64,000 nt of DNA from Echinostoma caproni (lineage: Eukaryota; Platyhelminthes; Trematoda; Plagiorchiida; Echinostomatidae): contig UZAN01040708.1 of the NCBI GenBank assembly GCA_900618425.1, forward strand, positions 6,009 through 70,008, read 5' to 3'. Position 1 is the stretch's first letter. Each line of letters begins with the position of its first letter. The position numbers and the translations under genes are program-made. Shown piece after piece: positions 20,770 to 32,904 of this stretch. The notes below the pieces were generated by a model. It made no database searches and was not told the origin of the DNA. It worked only from the letters and a program-made list of their open reading frames with translations.

Positions 20770-22955
20770 TAAAGATTATTGTACTATGATTTTCTTGGCA
20801 CACAGTCTGTCCTCAGACAATTATAAAATGTTATAATATTACGCATGGTTAAAGTTCTTACAGCCGTTTCTTCATTTTTGTCAATCTCTGTGAAAGCCTT
20901 TTCTCGGAAGAATAATAGCGAACTGTTGAGTTTTTGGAGATGCACGTTGCAGTGAATTAACCTCATTTACACGTGAAATGACCAGGTAGGAAAGAGAGAT
21001 TCGCACACAAGTGTATTTTTGTTTGCCTCTTCGAGATTGGAAAATCTGTTTTTATACCGTAGGGGCTTCCTTTTGTGATGCTAAAGAACTCTGTCTGCCA
21101 ACACCGGAGAGACAGATTTGGCTATATTACCTGAACCCTTTTTGTGGGATCGGTTAGGTCTTGATTACTTACCGATTCGTTCTAGCGAGCACGATCCAAG
21201 GCCCACGGATGTACAAACTTGAATGTTGAAACAAAAATGATGTAAAACTTTAAGCATGTATCGGTAAAGTTGTGCCTGCTATACATGCGCATGGAAAATT
21301 AAACTGCAATCCAGGAGGAGGTAAAGAATAATGCCAATTAAATTTTATCTAATAACCGAAAAAATCTTGGCAAAACAAGACATTCAATGTGATGCACTGG
21401 CATGGCCCTAAATGTACACATAGAAATCCAATTTAGATGACATCTACTTGAACGGACTGTGTTCATCATTCTAAAGATTAGTTGAAACTGTCATCTTTGA
21501 GAACACAATCCTTCGATGTAAACATTGCGATCCATGTGGAAAACCGCAGTGGAAAACACCAGACGAGATTCGAGGTCCCAGCGTTTATTCTCAACGGTTT
21601 ACGTTCATGTGACTCGACGATCGAATGAATCAGTTACCTGCTCGCGATCCTGAAAATAATACATGGATTTTAATGACTTTAGACAATTCCACCGAGCAAA
21701 GTACATCATTTGAAGACGAAAGTGTCACTACCTTTTATTCTACGCCAAAGCCAACGGCCTCAGACAGTACATCTTCTTGTATGTCTAGACAAGAGTAGAA
21801 TAGGGTTTTCACCAATTCAAATAAAATATCAACTTATCTTATTTGTACTTTACACCTTTTGCGAATCAGAACCGCTCGTTAAAAGGTTTCCCATACTGCC
21901 ACAAGGCATAATCCCCGAGATTATCGATCAAGAAGCGTATTTCTGTTGGTTGTTTCTCCGATTATGTGTTCATCCTTGCTTGCAGCCGTGCGAAAGTTCA
22001 CAGAAGTCAATATAACCGGAACGATGTTAGCGATGAGAACATCCGACACAACATTCCAGTAGCGAGGATTGAGGTTGATATCTTAATCCAGTGGAGAGAG
22101 CATGAGCGAGACTTCTGTGCCCATATCAACGCGTGCTTACCCCTTCATGACAGCTCAATCCTAGGAGTTGTTTTTGATCAGGATATATTACCGTGGTTTA
22201 GACCGCTTACAAACATTCATGGCTTTCTTTATCGATTAATCATTTTTAAGGTTCATCCGATGCGTCTAACAAAGCCTGGTATTATTTCCCAACCTGATTT
22301 AAGTTTCTTAACGAGCTGCTAAATCCATAATTGTTCCCCTGAATAATTTTTCTGATAGCATCTTTCCTACCGTTGAATAGTCTGAACCGGATCCATTAAG
22401 ATTCCCCGAAACTGATTCATTTTATTGAGCGCCAAATAACCGTTGCGGCCCCGTGGTACATATTTTACTCGGTACAACAGAGCACTTTTTGCTCTTCACC
22501 AGCAAAATTGCCACAAAAGTTACCACCGAAAAAAACAAGAATCACTGCGCGAAATCAACCAGGCTTTTGTACGTGGTGTCGATCGCCTCGACAGTAAACA
22601 GATTTCGCATGTTTACACTAGATATTGATATTCAACTGAGCTTGGATGGTTACTCTTGATCATCCAGCTATATAGCTTACGATCAAATGTACTTTACAAC
22701 TGCAGTCTCGTTGTGCAACGTGTCCTGTTGGAGGTTCGGAATATTAGATTTCCCCAGTACCAACGGTGAAACGGCATTTAACCAAAATGAACTCACGAAA
22801 AGAGGTGCGCATAAATCTGCCACCATTTTATTGTAGGCTTTCCGAGGTACTGTGGATTTAATAACTAAGTACCGAATGATGCCTCAAACCCCAAAGAAGG
22901 TACATGTCGCGAGATGTTATCATTTCGTTTAAGTTCTTCAACATACCATTGGGTA
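20770..22955. other. No recognised feature
   Basis: Frames at 21710-22015, 21966-22322 and 22443-22628 are open for 60-118 codons but show no recognisable domains. The 21966 frame (with HNIPVARIEVDILIQW) has a somewhat protein-like composition but no family match. Confidence 0.3.
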
Positions 22956-22959
22956 ATGC

Positions 22960-23420
22960 TGCAAGTCAAGGCAAGAACCGAAACATGTTGTGATGGGCGG
23001 TACAAAGAGAGCCCCGGCTAGTGAACGGATCAAGAATAGGCCCCATCCAACCAGATGTGCAGACGTAGCGGCTAAGAGTACTTCGCGAGACTATGTCGAC
23101 TACCAGTGGAAACGAACCAATTGATAATTGCAGCCCGATGGACAATTCGCACCTAGCCAAAAAGATATCTGCCAACTACCACAACGTCGGAGCTGTCGAT
23201 CAACGTATCTTGCACTACGATCGGGTCAAACCAGTCGGAACGGCATGCGGAAGAAAAGGCAACGTACGTGCCAAGCGCGGACCAAAACCAACAGGGATTG
23301 ACCAACAAGATGAGGCATGAGTCATCCTGCCGCACGGTTAAGAATTGACAGTATATAATTAAATGTATACACCAGTTGTTTTTTTAATTGAATCAATAAA
23401 CGATTTGCCAGCCAACTCGC
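22960..23420 (+). mobile_element. Possible Ty3/gypsy 3' end relic
   Basis: The frame at 23093-23320 contains QRILHYDRVKPVG, which resembles the last conserved segment of Ty3/gypsy integrases (a V-H-x-x-R-L-K-P block near the end of Pol). It is followed by a basic, Pro/Gly-containing tail (GPKPTG) and a stop. About 70 bp later there is a polyadenylation-like CAATAAACG (23393-23401). No integrase core, primer-binding site or paired LTR was found. Support is one short motif plus context. Confidence 0.35.
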
Positions 23421-23464
23421 AGATTTCTCTAGTTGGACAGAGTCTGATACCGTGTTCACGATCA

Positions 23465-23495
23465 GGGACAACTATATAAAAAGGAAGTCAACACT
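23465..23495 (+). promoter_or_regulatory. TATA-like element
   Basis: AACTATATAAAAAGGA at 23470-23485 is a good TATA box match. It may be a remnant of an LTR promoter downstream of the gypsy-like relic, but no initiation evidence exists. Confidence 0.2.
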
Positions 23496-23850
23496 AATGA
23501 ACGAGCTCAAGTTTCACAAATACAAGATACCAGATAACAACCACCTCACAGAACATCTTATAGTAAGAAAATAACACTTTTGGTTACTACCTGACTAGAT
23601 ATCTGAAACTCGGCACAAACAACTGTGAAGCCAATGAGGACATAGACAACACAAATGAGAGCCTCGCTCAAAGTTCACAGGCCCGGCACTATGACAATTT
23701 CATGAGTGCAGAAATTATCATTTCATAAACTCGCTTGATGGTTGGTAAACATCCTAAACCTCATTGTAAGCTTTTAACACCTCGTGGTTTAGAATGTTCT
23801 TTTGAACTCGCTTGAACTGCTTAGAGAATATGACGATATCCTCCTGAGAA

Positions 23851-25065
23851 ATGTATTTACCATATATGAACTCCCTTCTCGCCAATCTCCCCGTCCATGA
23901 AACAGTTCACCACTGTAAAGTTAGAGCAAAGCTAATGGCTTTGAGGAAGAATTCATCTCCCGGTGCAGATAATATTCACCTTCAAACGCTTATCTGCTTG
24001 GCGACTCAAATATTTGAGCCACTAGCCTTTCTATTCTAGAGATTATTAGATCACACCGCAATCCAACCGTCTCGGAAGCAGAGAGTAATTTCACCCCTTT
24101 ACAAAAGCGGTTGCCGTAGCGATCCCGCTAACTATCATCCTATCACCCTCCTTCCAGGGTTGTTCAAAGTCATGAAGTAAATAGTGGCGAATTCCCTGAT
24201 GGAACACTTAGAAAGTCATAACGTTCTATCGTCGAATCAATATGAATTCTGACGGAAGAGGTCTTGCGGCATCCAATTTGTTCCTTACACGAGAATAATG
24301 GACGAAAGCAGTTGGTGACGGCGATGCGGTAGACTTTATTCATCTGAAATTCTCAAAAGCAATTGTTCGGGATTCTAATGCGGGAACTGTACAATTACGG
24401 TATTCGCAGCTTCATGCTTTATTGGATCGAAGCAGTTCTCCGACGGTGAGCCGTATCGGTTCTTGTGTTTGGTTCACTTTCCAGTTCTATGGACGTTACC
24501 CGCTGGGTTCCACGAGGATCTGTATCTAACATTCATAAACGACCTATCAAAGGCCCTGGGACCAGAATCCCTACCGTTTGAGGAAGACACCAAATTTGGA
24601 ATACAGTGAGGTAACCATCGGGTTTCCTGGCACTCTTGGAAACACTCAAATTAGCTAATCTTTGATCTCTTGTAAACAATTTGAATTCCCTGTGCCAAAG
24701 TGTAAGACCCTATCTCTACAACACAAGGAGTGATTTTTGTATTCCCTCAGAGTAACTGCCACATGCTTAAAGTGAGAACGAAAAGAAAACCTAAGATGCT
24801 CACTCGCCTGCGCCAGGGCGTCGAAGGCAGCTGTAAATAATGTCGGTTTGCTCAGGAGTGTCTTTGACCGGTTTGATTTAGCGCGTTTTACCTGTCTGCT
24901 ATCAGCATACATTAGCCCACTCACAGAGTATGATATTCAGGCAAAGAATCCATGGCTGCACCTTGATCGCAGAATGCTGGAACGTCCACAAAGGATGCTC
25001 ACTGAAAGCGGTTCACGGTTGGAGTCGGCATCTACAGGGTACCACTCTCGCCTGAGGAGGAGGAT
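23851..25065 (+). pseudogene. Decayed CR1/L2-like LINE reverse transcriptase
   Basis: Conserved LINE RT blocks occur in order on the plus strand, across shifting frames. NSSPGADNIH then LATQIFEPLAFLF lies at 23950-24039; LYKSGCRSDPANYHPITLLP at 24095-24160; SSNQYEF at 24231. DGDAVDFIHLKFSKA at 24317-24361 stands in for the block carrying the first catalytic Asp (normally LDFSKAFD). FINDLSKALG then PFEEDTKF at 24532-24600 stands in for the catalytic FADD box, here mutated to FEED. The C-terminal segment is at 24848-25065: LRSVFDRFDLARFTCLLSAY, LTEYDIQAKNPWL, MLERPQRMLT. Multiple stops and frameshifts and loss of the DD box mean it is inactive. Confidence 0.8.
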
Positions 25066-25400
25066 GACTGACTGAGAGAATACCTATCAAGGGTGAATAA
25101 TCAGGCAGAACTATTGGTCATCATGGGAGAATTCAACTCTCTGAAGGTAGATTGGGAAAGCCTATGGGCCCCTGAAACTGGTTTTGGAAGGAACAGAGTG
25201 AATACGGTGACTGTGCCATCCTTGGTGCAGCATGTGAACCAACTCACCAGATGTAGTGATGGACAGAGGTCCAGCATGCTGGACTCAGTGCTGATCAAGC
25301 TACCACATGATGTGGAAAAGCAGGAGGTAGCGACTCTCTTAAGGAGATGTGAGCCATACGCAGAGAGAATGGATTTATCCCAAAGTTTCATCGGTACCCC
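25066..25400 (+). pseudogene. LINE apurinic-type endonuclease (EEP) C-terminal fragment, misplaced after RT
   Basis: The frame reads LREYLSRVNNQAELLVIMGE, then FNSLKVDWES, VPSLVQHVNQLTR and GQRSSMLDSVL. This fits the second half of LINE APE-type endonucleases: the GDFN block (here GEFN), the QHV..PTR block, and the S.LDLV block. The terminal SDH block is degraded to a C-E-P-Y stretch. In an intact LINE this domain precedes the RT; here it directly follows the RT C-terminus in the same orientation, so it comes from a second copy or a rearrangement. The Asp in the GDFN motif is Glu, so it is probably dead. Confidence 0.75.
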
Positions 25401-25409
25401 GTGGTAAAC

Positions 25410-26080
25410 AAGCTCAAAGAGACAGCTCATCGTCAACTGTTTCCCAAAATGACATCTTTCAAGGGTCATCCCATCCGAAAGAAGTGCTCTGAAGGTTAAA
25501 GCCAGCTATGAACTGCACATTCTCGACTTATTGTATCTGCTCGTGGAATGAATTTGGACAAACGTTTACATAGTTAGTAATCCAGTTCTGTCTCACTGTA
25601 TACCAGTTTACCTGCAGCTAAAGTGATACATACATAGAAAGACCCAACTGTCCATTATCGCAGCAAATCTCCAAACATATTTCTAAGTGCGTGTTAAGTC
25701 GAAAACGTGACTCACGCTCGATTGTCAGGCTGCCAAACGTAACCCGAGGCCATCTATTGCAGACACTTCATGGAAACCACACTTGTAGTCCATCCCGATT
25801 CCTCTTTTGTACCTATTTCACCGCAGTGCAAAACGTTTGGTAATTATTGAGGGGTTGGTAGTCACGTTACATTATCCCCTTTTGAGCAAACAAAAGTTGC
25901 TTACACAATCAGTTCAGTTGCAGTACAGCGGGCCTCTCAATTGCCTCTGTCTGTTTGGACACGCCCATTCATTGGGATTTACTTTCACAAATGTGCTATA
26001 TGTGTGTGTTTATTTTATGCCAGCGACTCGAAGGAAGGTAAGCTAAACGGTAACATCTAGCGGCATGTTTTCTTCTTTCA
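25410..26080. other. No recognised feature
   Basis: Nothing recognised; the stretch runs up to the assembly gap. Confidence 0.4.
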
Positions 26081-26885
26081 NNNNNNNNNNNNNNNNNNNN
26101 NNNNNNNNNNNNNNNNNNNNNNNNNNNNNNNNNNNNNNNNNNNNNNNNNNNNNNNNNNNNNNNNNNNNNNNNNNNNNNNNNNNNNNNNNNNNNNNNNNNN
26201 NNNNNNNNNNNNNNNNNNNNNNNNNNNNNNNNNNNNNNNNNNNNNNNNNNNNNNNNNNNNNNNNNNNNNNNNNNNNNNNNNNNNNNNNNNNNNNNNNNNN
26301 NNNNNNNNNNNNNNNNNNNNNNNNNNNNNNNNNNNNNNNNNNNNNNNNNNNNNNNNNNNNNNNNNNNNNNNNNNNNNNNNNNNNNNNNNNNNNNNNNNNN
26401 NNNNNNNNNNNNNNNNNNNNNNNNNNNNNNNNNNNNNNNNNNNNNNNNNNNNNNNNNNNNNNNNNNNNNNNNNNNNNNNNNNNNNNNNNNNNNNNNNNNN
26501 NNNNNNNNNNNNNNNNNNNNNNNNNNNNNNNNNNNNNNNNNNNNNNNNNNNNNNNNNNNNNNNNNNNNNNNNNNNNNNNNNNNNNNNNNNNNNNNNNNNN
26601 NNNNNNNNNNNNNNNNNNNNNNNNNNNNNNNNNNNNNNNNNNNNNNNNNNNNNNNNNNNNNNNNNNNNNNNNNNNNNNNNNNNNNNNNNNNNNNNNNNNN
26701 NNNNNNNNNNNNNNNNNNNNNNNNNNNNNNNNNNNNNNNNNNNNNNNNNNNNNNNNNNNNNNNNNNNNNNNNNNNNNNNNNNNNNNNNNNNNNNNNNNNN
26801 NNNNNNNNNNNNNNNNNNNNNNNNNNNNNNNNNNNNNNNNNNNNNNNNNNNNNNNNNNNNNNNNNNNNNNNNNNNNNNNNNNNNN
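26081..26885. other. Assembly gap (805 N)
   Basis: A run of undetermined bases. Any frames across it are artefacts. Confidence 1.
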
Positions 26886-28875
26886 AGGTCAGCTGATTCA
26901 TTCCACTATCTTTCAATGAACTGGTCGGTTTTGGCTTTCGAAACCCAAAATCTGATCTTTTTGCGTAAAAAGATGCGCAAGTCTTCTCTAAACATCTACC
27001 GTCTCTTCTTTATTGATTGCATCAGTGACCTGGTTATACACATTACATCTAGTTGGCAAAACGAATAGCACAGGAACTCCATCTCTCTGAGAGGAGTGTA
27101 TGAAACATTTTTAGGATATATTACCCTGCAGTTGTCCAGTGATATTAGCTGCCGGCATGAACACACTGATGTCAAATTCCTTTGAATATCTGAGTATGCG
27201 TTGTTTCATTTTGACAATGAGAAAACCAAAAATCAACGCATGCAGTATTCACTGTAAAACTGTAAACTGTAAAACGGTTTTTCTAAACGCTTTTGTATCG
27301 CAGCAGTTACAGTGACTGATCTCTATTACTTCAAGGACATGATTTTAAACCTGAACTCTCGTTGCATTTGCACAAGTATATAATCGTTGATTTAAGCGCC
27401 TCTTTGATAGTGTGATTTGAAATTCTGACGCAAACTTTCCGTTTGGAAATCGAAACCCTTAACAGTGAGCTGCACCATTGACGGACGGTTAATAAGTGAT
27501 TGGTAGTTTGATGTTCGTTAATAGCCCTAATCAAAATTAATCAGCCGTACATATATTTAAAGCTTTTCAGTCATTTTTGTAACTCGTCGACCAAACATGA
27601 TGATTCAGTTGGTGAAACATTTTATCTGCTGTTGGAGACACTCAAATTACGACTGCTTTTCGACAACGGTCACCTTGTTGACTCATCGATGCTTCGTTGT
27701 AAATTCACGTAGGTTTTGCATGAACAATCCAGTTGGTCCGCGTTGCACATGCTTTTTATAGCTGTTCAGATGGCATAATTGTTCAGAATGTGACTTTAAG
27801 AGTTTATCGCATATTTTTGTACTCACTTGGGCAAGATGCATTTCGTTGGATCAGTTACAAACTACATACCAATATCTCACACCCAGTTGTTATCTCATTT
27901 TCACTGATCATGCAACTGACATGCTTTAACGATGGAATAAAACAAATGCACCAGTTGAGGTTAAAACAAGCACGGTCTCGCCAAATTGAGGATATGCGCT
28001 ACCATATCTTTGACAAAGTCAAACTGTTCAAGAGAGTATCCAGTTTAACTATTCTACATGCACTCACCAAGTGTTTTTAATTGCCCCACTAAAATTGGAT
28101 AGTTGTGGAAAATCAACGAATAGTAGTTTGATAAAGTCTACTACTCTTGTTGCAGTAGGCTGTATTACAGTTGAGAAGTTTCCGAGTGTGCTGCTTATCC
28201 GGTAAATCTACGCCTCACTGATTGTGCCAAACCAGAGAAAAAAAAAAGGATTCCTTGGGAAGTGAATGACAAAACGAGATAAGTACGGAGAGGGATGATC
28301 TTTTGTGCATTTTATAAAAGAACCAACAGAATACGACAAAAGCAAGCTTTTCAAACTTTACAAGAGGGGAACATATCGAAATATGTCTAAACTCTACGGG
28401 TTTGAATGGAGAGAGGATATGGATAACTCATTCTACGTATCAAATGGTTCGGTTTGGTTCCGTGGATAATACTTTTGCAGTCTAGTCAATAAGTGTTATA
28501 GTGATATTGATATTCCAAATTCATTGAGCCCGGAAGAAGTTGAACATCCTTTGTTGTAAACTCCTAAGGCATTTTCTTTAGAAAACCTAATGTAAAAGAG
28601 TTATATAAAAGAATGACTGCAAAATACCGTACAAAAACAGATAAAATAGTGGTTTGTTTGTTTGGTACAGGAGCGACCGAGTTTATTGAATTGAATTCAG
28701 CCTTCTATCGCAGTCCCAGATAAATGAGGGTACTGTTGCGTGTAATGACTCAGAGATGATCAAGGAAACAGCACTCATTATTGCTTTATCCGTTTGCAAA
28801 GGAGAAAGCAAACTATTAAATACAACCTAAATAGTTGATTTTATTTATAATATATTTCATTTTGAGGGAAGGGAG
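26886..28875. other. No recognised feature
   Basis: A 115-codon frame at 27733-28080 shows no known domain. Nothing else is supported. Confidence 0.35.
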
Positions 28876-29112
28876 ACATGCATGCGATGGAAATGTTTGT
28901 GACAACCGACAAAGAGCACTGGACAGCTATTTCCTCCTGTTTACGACTCCTAAGCTGTGCGTCCTTTTTGTGTCCCTCGAACCGCAAACAGTCGGGTCGG
29001 GACTTCAAACCCTTAACCCTGCGCTACCTTGTCTATGGTCAACACCTTGTGTGAATGGCTGAATCAATTTTACGGTATCAGCCTTGGATTAATCCATTCG
29101 ATCGTTAAGTGC
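28876..29112 (-). mobile_element. Ribozyme SINE family C, minus copy with degenerate hammerhead
   Basis: Read in reverse, the unit starts with AACGATCGAATGGATTAATC and AAATTGATTCAGCCATTC, then GTAGCGCAGGGTTAAGGG (A-box region), TTTGCGGTTCGAGGGAC (B box) and CACAAAAAGGACG. The hammerhead follows in degenerate form: CTTAGGA for CTGANGA, and GGAAATAGCTGTC for GAAACAGCTGTC. Then come CAGTGCTCTTTGTCGG, TTGTCACAAACATTTCC and ATCGCATG, where it ends. It aligns along its length with 58300-58535. Confidence 0.7.
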
Positions 29113-29175
29113 CACCAAGGTGTGAAACCAACACGCAAGAGTGCCTGGTGCCTCTTAACAACCAAATGGGCTAAT
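29113..29175 (+). mobile_element. SINE family C tail fragment, opposite orientation to its neighbour
   Basis: CAAGGTGTGAAACCAACACG, then GTGCCTGGTGCCTCTTAAC and CAAATGGGCTAATCAAAG match the 3' end of the family C unit (58563-58640) on the plus strand. It abuts the minus copy at 28876-29112, giving an inverted arrangement. Confidence 0.65.
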
Positions 29176-29179
29176 CAAA

Positions 29180-31285
29180 GTATGCTACCGTAAAAAATCA
29201 AGGGAGATATGTTTTGGAGATTCTCTAGTAACATGAAAATCAAAAATATAGTTAATAAGGTTTTTGGGGGGATTTATCTTCAGGTATTTACAGTTGTGTT
29301 AGTACCCATGTACGAGATAAAAACAAACTTGATTAGTTTATTTGATTAAATAGGAAAGCAACGACATTCCGCACCAAATTGTAGAGGAGCGGAGAGGATA
29401 AGGGTGGGAGACGCGAGGTCACTTCTGTAAAGTTCTGATAATCTTCGTTCAAGAGCCACGTGCCGCGCCATGTTACGTCATGGCTCGGTTCGTCTCGTCA
29501 TCCACTAGAACTTTTAGTACTTTTCTTCAATAAGCCTATTTAACCAATCCCATTCGCTCTTATCTCATATGTGAATTCGGACATAATTTTACACACCCAA
29601 GGAGGGAGATAGGTTTGTAAATAGCTCTCCGTGTGTTCATTCGGTTTCGGGTCTTCTTAATGGAATCATTTTGTTGGCAATACTTCTGAACTCAAGCGTC
29701 CAATAAAGATCTGATGAAGATCCCTCTCCATTTTTCTTTCGATGACGATGACGACGACGCATAACCTTACAAACCAATCTCTATTCACTCATCAGCGACT
29801 ATGCCCAGCTAAACTGTTCTGCTTATTTTAACACTGATGCGTTTTCCATTACCGCTCAGTTCGAACTTGCGAACCTTTTAAAAACCCGAAAACCTCTTAC
29901 ATGTATATGTCCCCGTGATGGTAATCAGAATTTTGACCTTTATATACTGCTAACTACGTCTTTCACAGTTTACTTTGGCCTTCTGTTTTCTCCCTCCAAA
30001 TCGGGACTAAATCAATCCTGTATTTCGTATTGCCCGTGCCTAGGTAGATTTTCGATCTCTTCCCCGACAAGCTCATTTTCATCTCTTCTCAACTTTTATC
30101 ATATATATGGTCATACATCCCACCCCGGAATACTCTAATCAAGTCTAAGTTGAGAACTGTTCTCCTTCTTCTGTGTCACATTTTGGATAGAGTTTACCAT
30201 GATTCAACCTTCTTGCTAATCCGTCCATAGCATGCACTCTTTAACCGCTTGCTCCTTGCTGTGCGGCTGCCTCACTAATTGTTTTCTATCATTAATACAC
30301 TAACAATTCTTTTTAGATCTTGGTCATTACTTTTGTTAGCATTTTAGACCCAGTAATGAGTCACACTTGTAAGAGAATTCAAAAATCCGAACCCCTAGCG
30401 ACATTCACGTCCACCCACTCTCGAAACGCGGAACGTTCATCTTCAGTGTCTTTTTTCTGAAAAACATTTTTTTAATCAAAGCAAATAAGCAATTAGCTGC
30501 GTCCTCGACAATTGTTCCCTCATTATAGTTTCTTTTTACGCTTCGTTGTGGAGCATATTTGTCAGCGAATAGGAAAATTTTAGCTGATCATATACGAAGT
30601 TCCTCGAAATCGGATATGGACTTACGCTGCGTTGTATCACCTGCGTTTTCAAGAACATGTGCGGAAAAATACCAAGTAGAATCAGATTACCGTCATAATG
30701 AAGAAGTGGTTAGGATTCAACAGGGTGAAATAGCAGAATATCATTCAACAATTGTTAACTCGCGCAACAGCCAGTCTACTGAGAATCACAGTCACAGATC
30801 CTTTTTGTTACGTGTCAATCAAACTGCTTTCCAAAATGTAATTCTTGGTTCTGTCATTTGTGTCCTCTTTTCCCGTCTCAAATGCATTCCCCCGATCATC
30901 CGGTAAATGGAATAGCTTGATTTTAAAACTTTAGTTAAGTTTGTTCACTCCTTCAAGTGCCACAGTCTGGTCTGGTTGTCAAAATTTTCAATGGCTCGTT
31001 TGTATTATTGTAAGCATTTTCTTGAGGTCACCAACTGCAAAAACACTGTCTGACTTTCACCTGTTGTTCTAAAATGACGTACTTAAGAAAGGCATAACAT
31101 TTAGATTGTAATTCATTGAATAATACATAATTTTTATTAAAAACCTCTCCTAAAGGTTTCCTTGACGTTTCTCTTGACAACTGAAATCATAGCAACAAGA
31201 AGCTTCTCATCTTGAAGGTAAGCTAAACTAGCGTATATTCGGTCCTCTGCAAAGAAGTTATAATGCCCATTCACAAGCACCTACG
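29180..31285. other. No recognised gene; pyrimidine-rich zone and one unassigned frame
   Basis: 29735-29760 has a GAT/GAC-rich simple repeat. 29770-30330 is C/T-rich in the manner of the PLE 3' tail at 14058, but no endonuclease motif precedes it. The 115-codon frame at 30559-30906 has charged composition with no recognised domain; it may be chance or an unplaced exon. Confidence 0.3.
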
Positions 31286-31304
31286 CGAAATTGGNCGAAA
31301 TTGG
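31286..31304. other. Single ambiguous base between two identical 9-mers
   Basis: CGAAATTGG occurs on both sides of the N at 31295. This is the pattern expected when a scaffold join or gap fill fails to merge overlapping ends. Confidence 0.8.
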
Positions 31305-32610
31305 TAAAATACTCTGGTGAGATTGGTTCTGTATTGGTTCCTATAAAATGTGTTCTCGAATGCAGTTATCGTGTGGAAAAATGATCACTATCGTGTTGAA
31401 TCATGGATTAGTAAGGTGTCTGTCGAAGAAACATTTCTTTATTAGGTATTCTTGGGTCAACTTTCCGAACCAAGTTTCAAGGTGTAACCTAGTGCTGCCC
31501 AGTAGCCCCGATCTGATTGTGACTAAAACTGTGTTCTAAAGAAAACAAATTATACTCATATCCAGACTTATGTTGGACTTTTTGATCATTTTAGTAATGA
31601 AAAACCACAAATCTGAATTTTAAAATCTCAAAATTGATGCAATCAGGGAACTAAGAACTCGGTGCAATTCATCCGGTATGCATTGAGCAATACTTCTACG
31701 ACATACCATTGCTCTATAACTCCAGAGACTAACTTTTGTCATCGTACAGGTCAATTCAGTTATTAATCATGGTGGATTTCTCTTAATTAACTGCCAACCT
31801 GTCTTGTGTGATTTTGAGGAAAACCCGGGTTATCAGTCTCTTATGATCCCACAGAGACATACCCATAATCAGTGCTGCGAGTCAACACTACGAAGCGTTG
31901 TTACCTCCGTCATATAATGTAATACTTATGCAACCAGACAGCATAAAAATGGGAGTATTTCTGAATACAGGATGAAGAGATTAAAGGAGAGACTTGATTG
32001 ATCGTGTCTACGATAAAATTCCAACTCAGTTTAATAAACAGTCAATAAAAGGTGATTCTCTACCAATACTTAGGCAAGGTCGAATTCCAGAGCCTATCTT
32101 CCTCCTGTGTCGGCCCAGAAATCACACGGCCGACTGGGTTCATTTATCGATCGCTCGTATGGTGCAGCCACAACAAGGGACCTGTATTTTCCCCCAGCTA
32201 ACCCGAGTGAGAAGCCATACCTTTTTTTGCCTCCACGAGTCTTAGGCAGGCTCAGTGAACTTCAAATGTACAGTAGGAGTGCCATCAGCATACGGATGGA
32301 CTGGATGTGACAACAAGAGCATTAAAAAACGTACAAGCCGGTAATCAGATGATCTCGTGTTGGGGTGAGGAATTCCAAGTGCCGCAGATAGCGGAACATG
32401 ATCCATTCAGATTACAGAAAGGGTCAGAGGAAATTAGCTTGTTTAAGGTCACGGGTGAGAGACCAGACGATATGAAACGATGAAGCAATCGCACCATATA
32501 GTACTCTGTAACAGTTTACATACCAACATTATATTTGCATTGCGCAACACCAGTTGTGTTTTTCTTCTGTTGGACCGGGTCTGTGACAATGCGAAGTCAT
32601 CTACTCCAAT
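31305..32610. other. No recognised feature
   Basis: Overlapping frames at 31994-32310 have no recognised domain. Confidence 0.35.
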
Positions 32611-32611
32611 A

Positions 32612-32800
32612 TTGTGTGTGAAGGCTGAGTGGTAGAGTTCACCAAATTATCGCCCCGGAGGATCATAGTTCGCATTCCACCACCACCGCCTGATTTCCTC
32701 ATTTGTGTTGTATGTCAGCCCATAGCTTGACCGCCTCACCTTCATGAAAGTCGTATCATTACGTATTCAGTAAGTGAAATTAAAATGGAGAGAAAAGAAT
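32612..32800 (+). mobile_element. tRNA-derived SINE, family A, copy 2
   Basis: GGCTGAGTGGTAGAGTTCAC is the A-box region and CATAGTTCGCATTCCACC the B-box region (diverged). The shared body is CCACCACCACCGCCTGATTT, then TTGTGTTGTATGTCAGCCC, with the 3' segment TTCATGAAAGTCGTATC and TATTCAGTAAGTG. This is an older copy than that at 33906. Confidence 0.75.
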
Positions 32801-32904
32801 GTATCGAGTAAGAAACAATATTCTCCATACTTAACCATTATTTTTATATTTCACACACGTCTGAAACCAGACTGTGCCAAACAGATCATGGTACAATAAT
32901 CTTC

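Noticed and set aside
26081..26919. Two open frames of about 300 codons across the gap on both strands
   Set aside because: They consist almost entirely of undetermined residues from the N run.
29711..29765. Hammerhead-like CTGATGA motif
   Set aside because: No GAAA element; the following bases are a GAT/GAC simple repeat.
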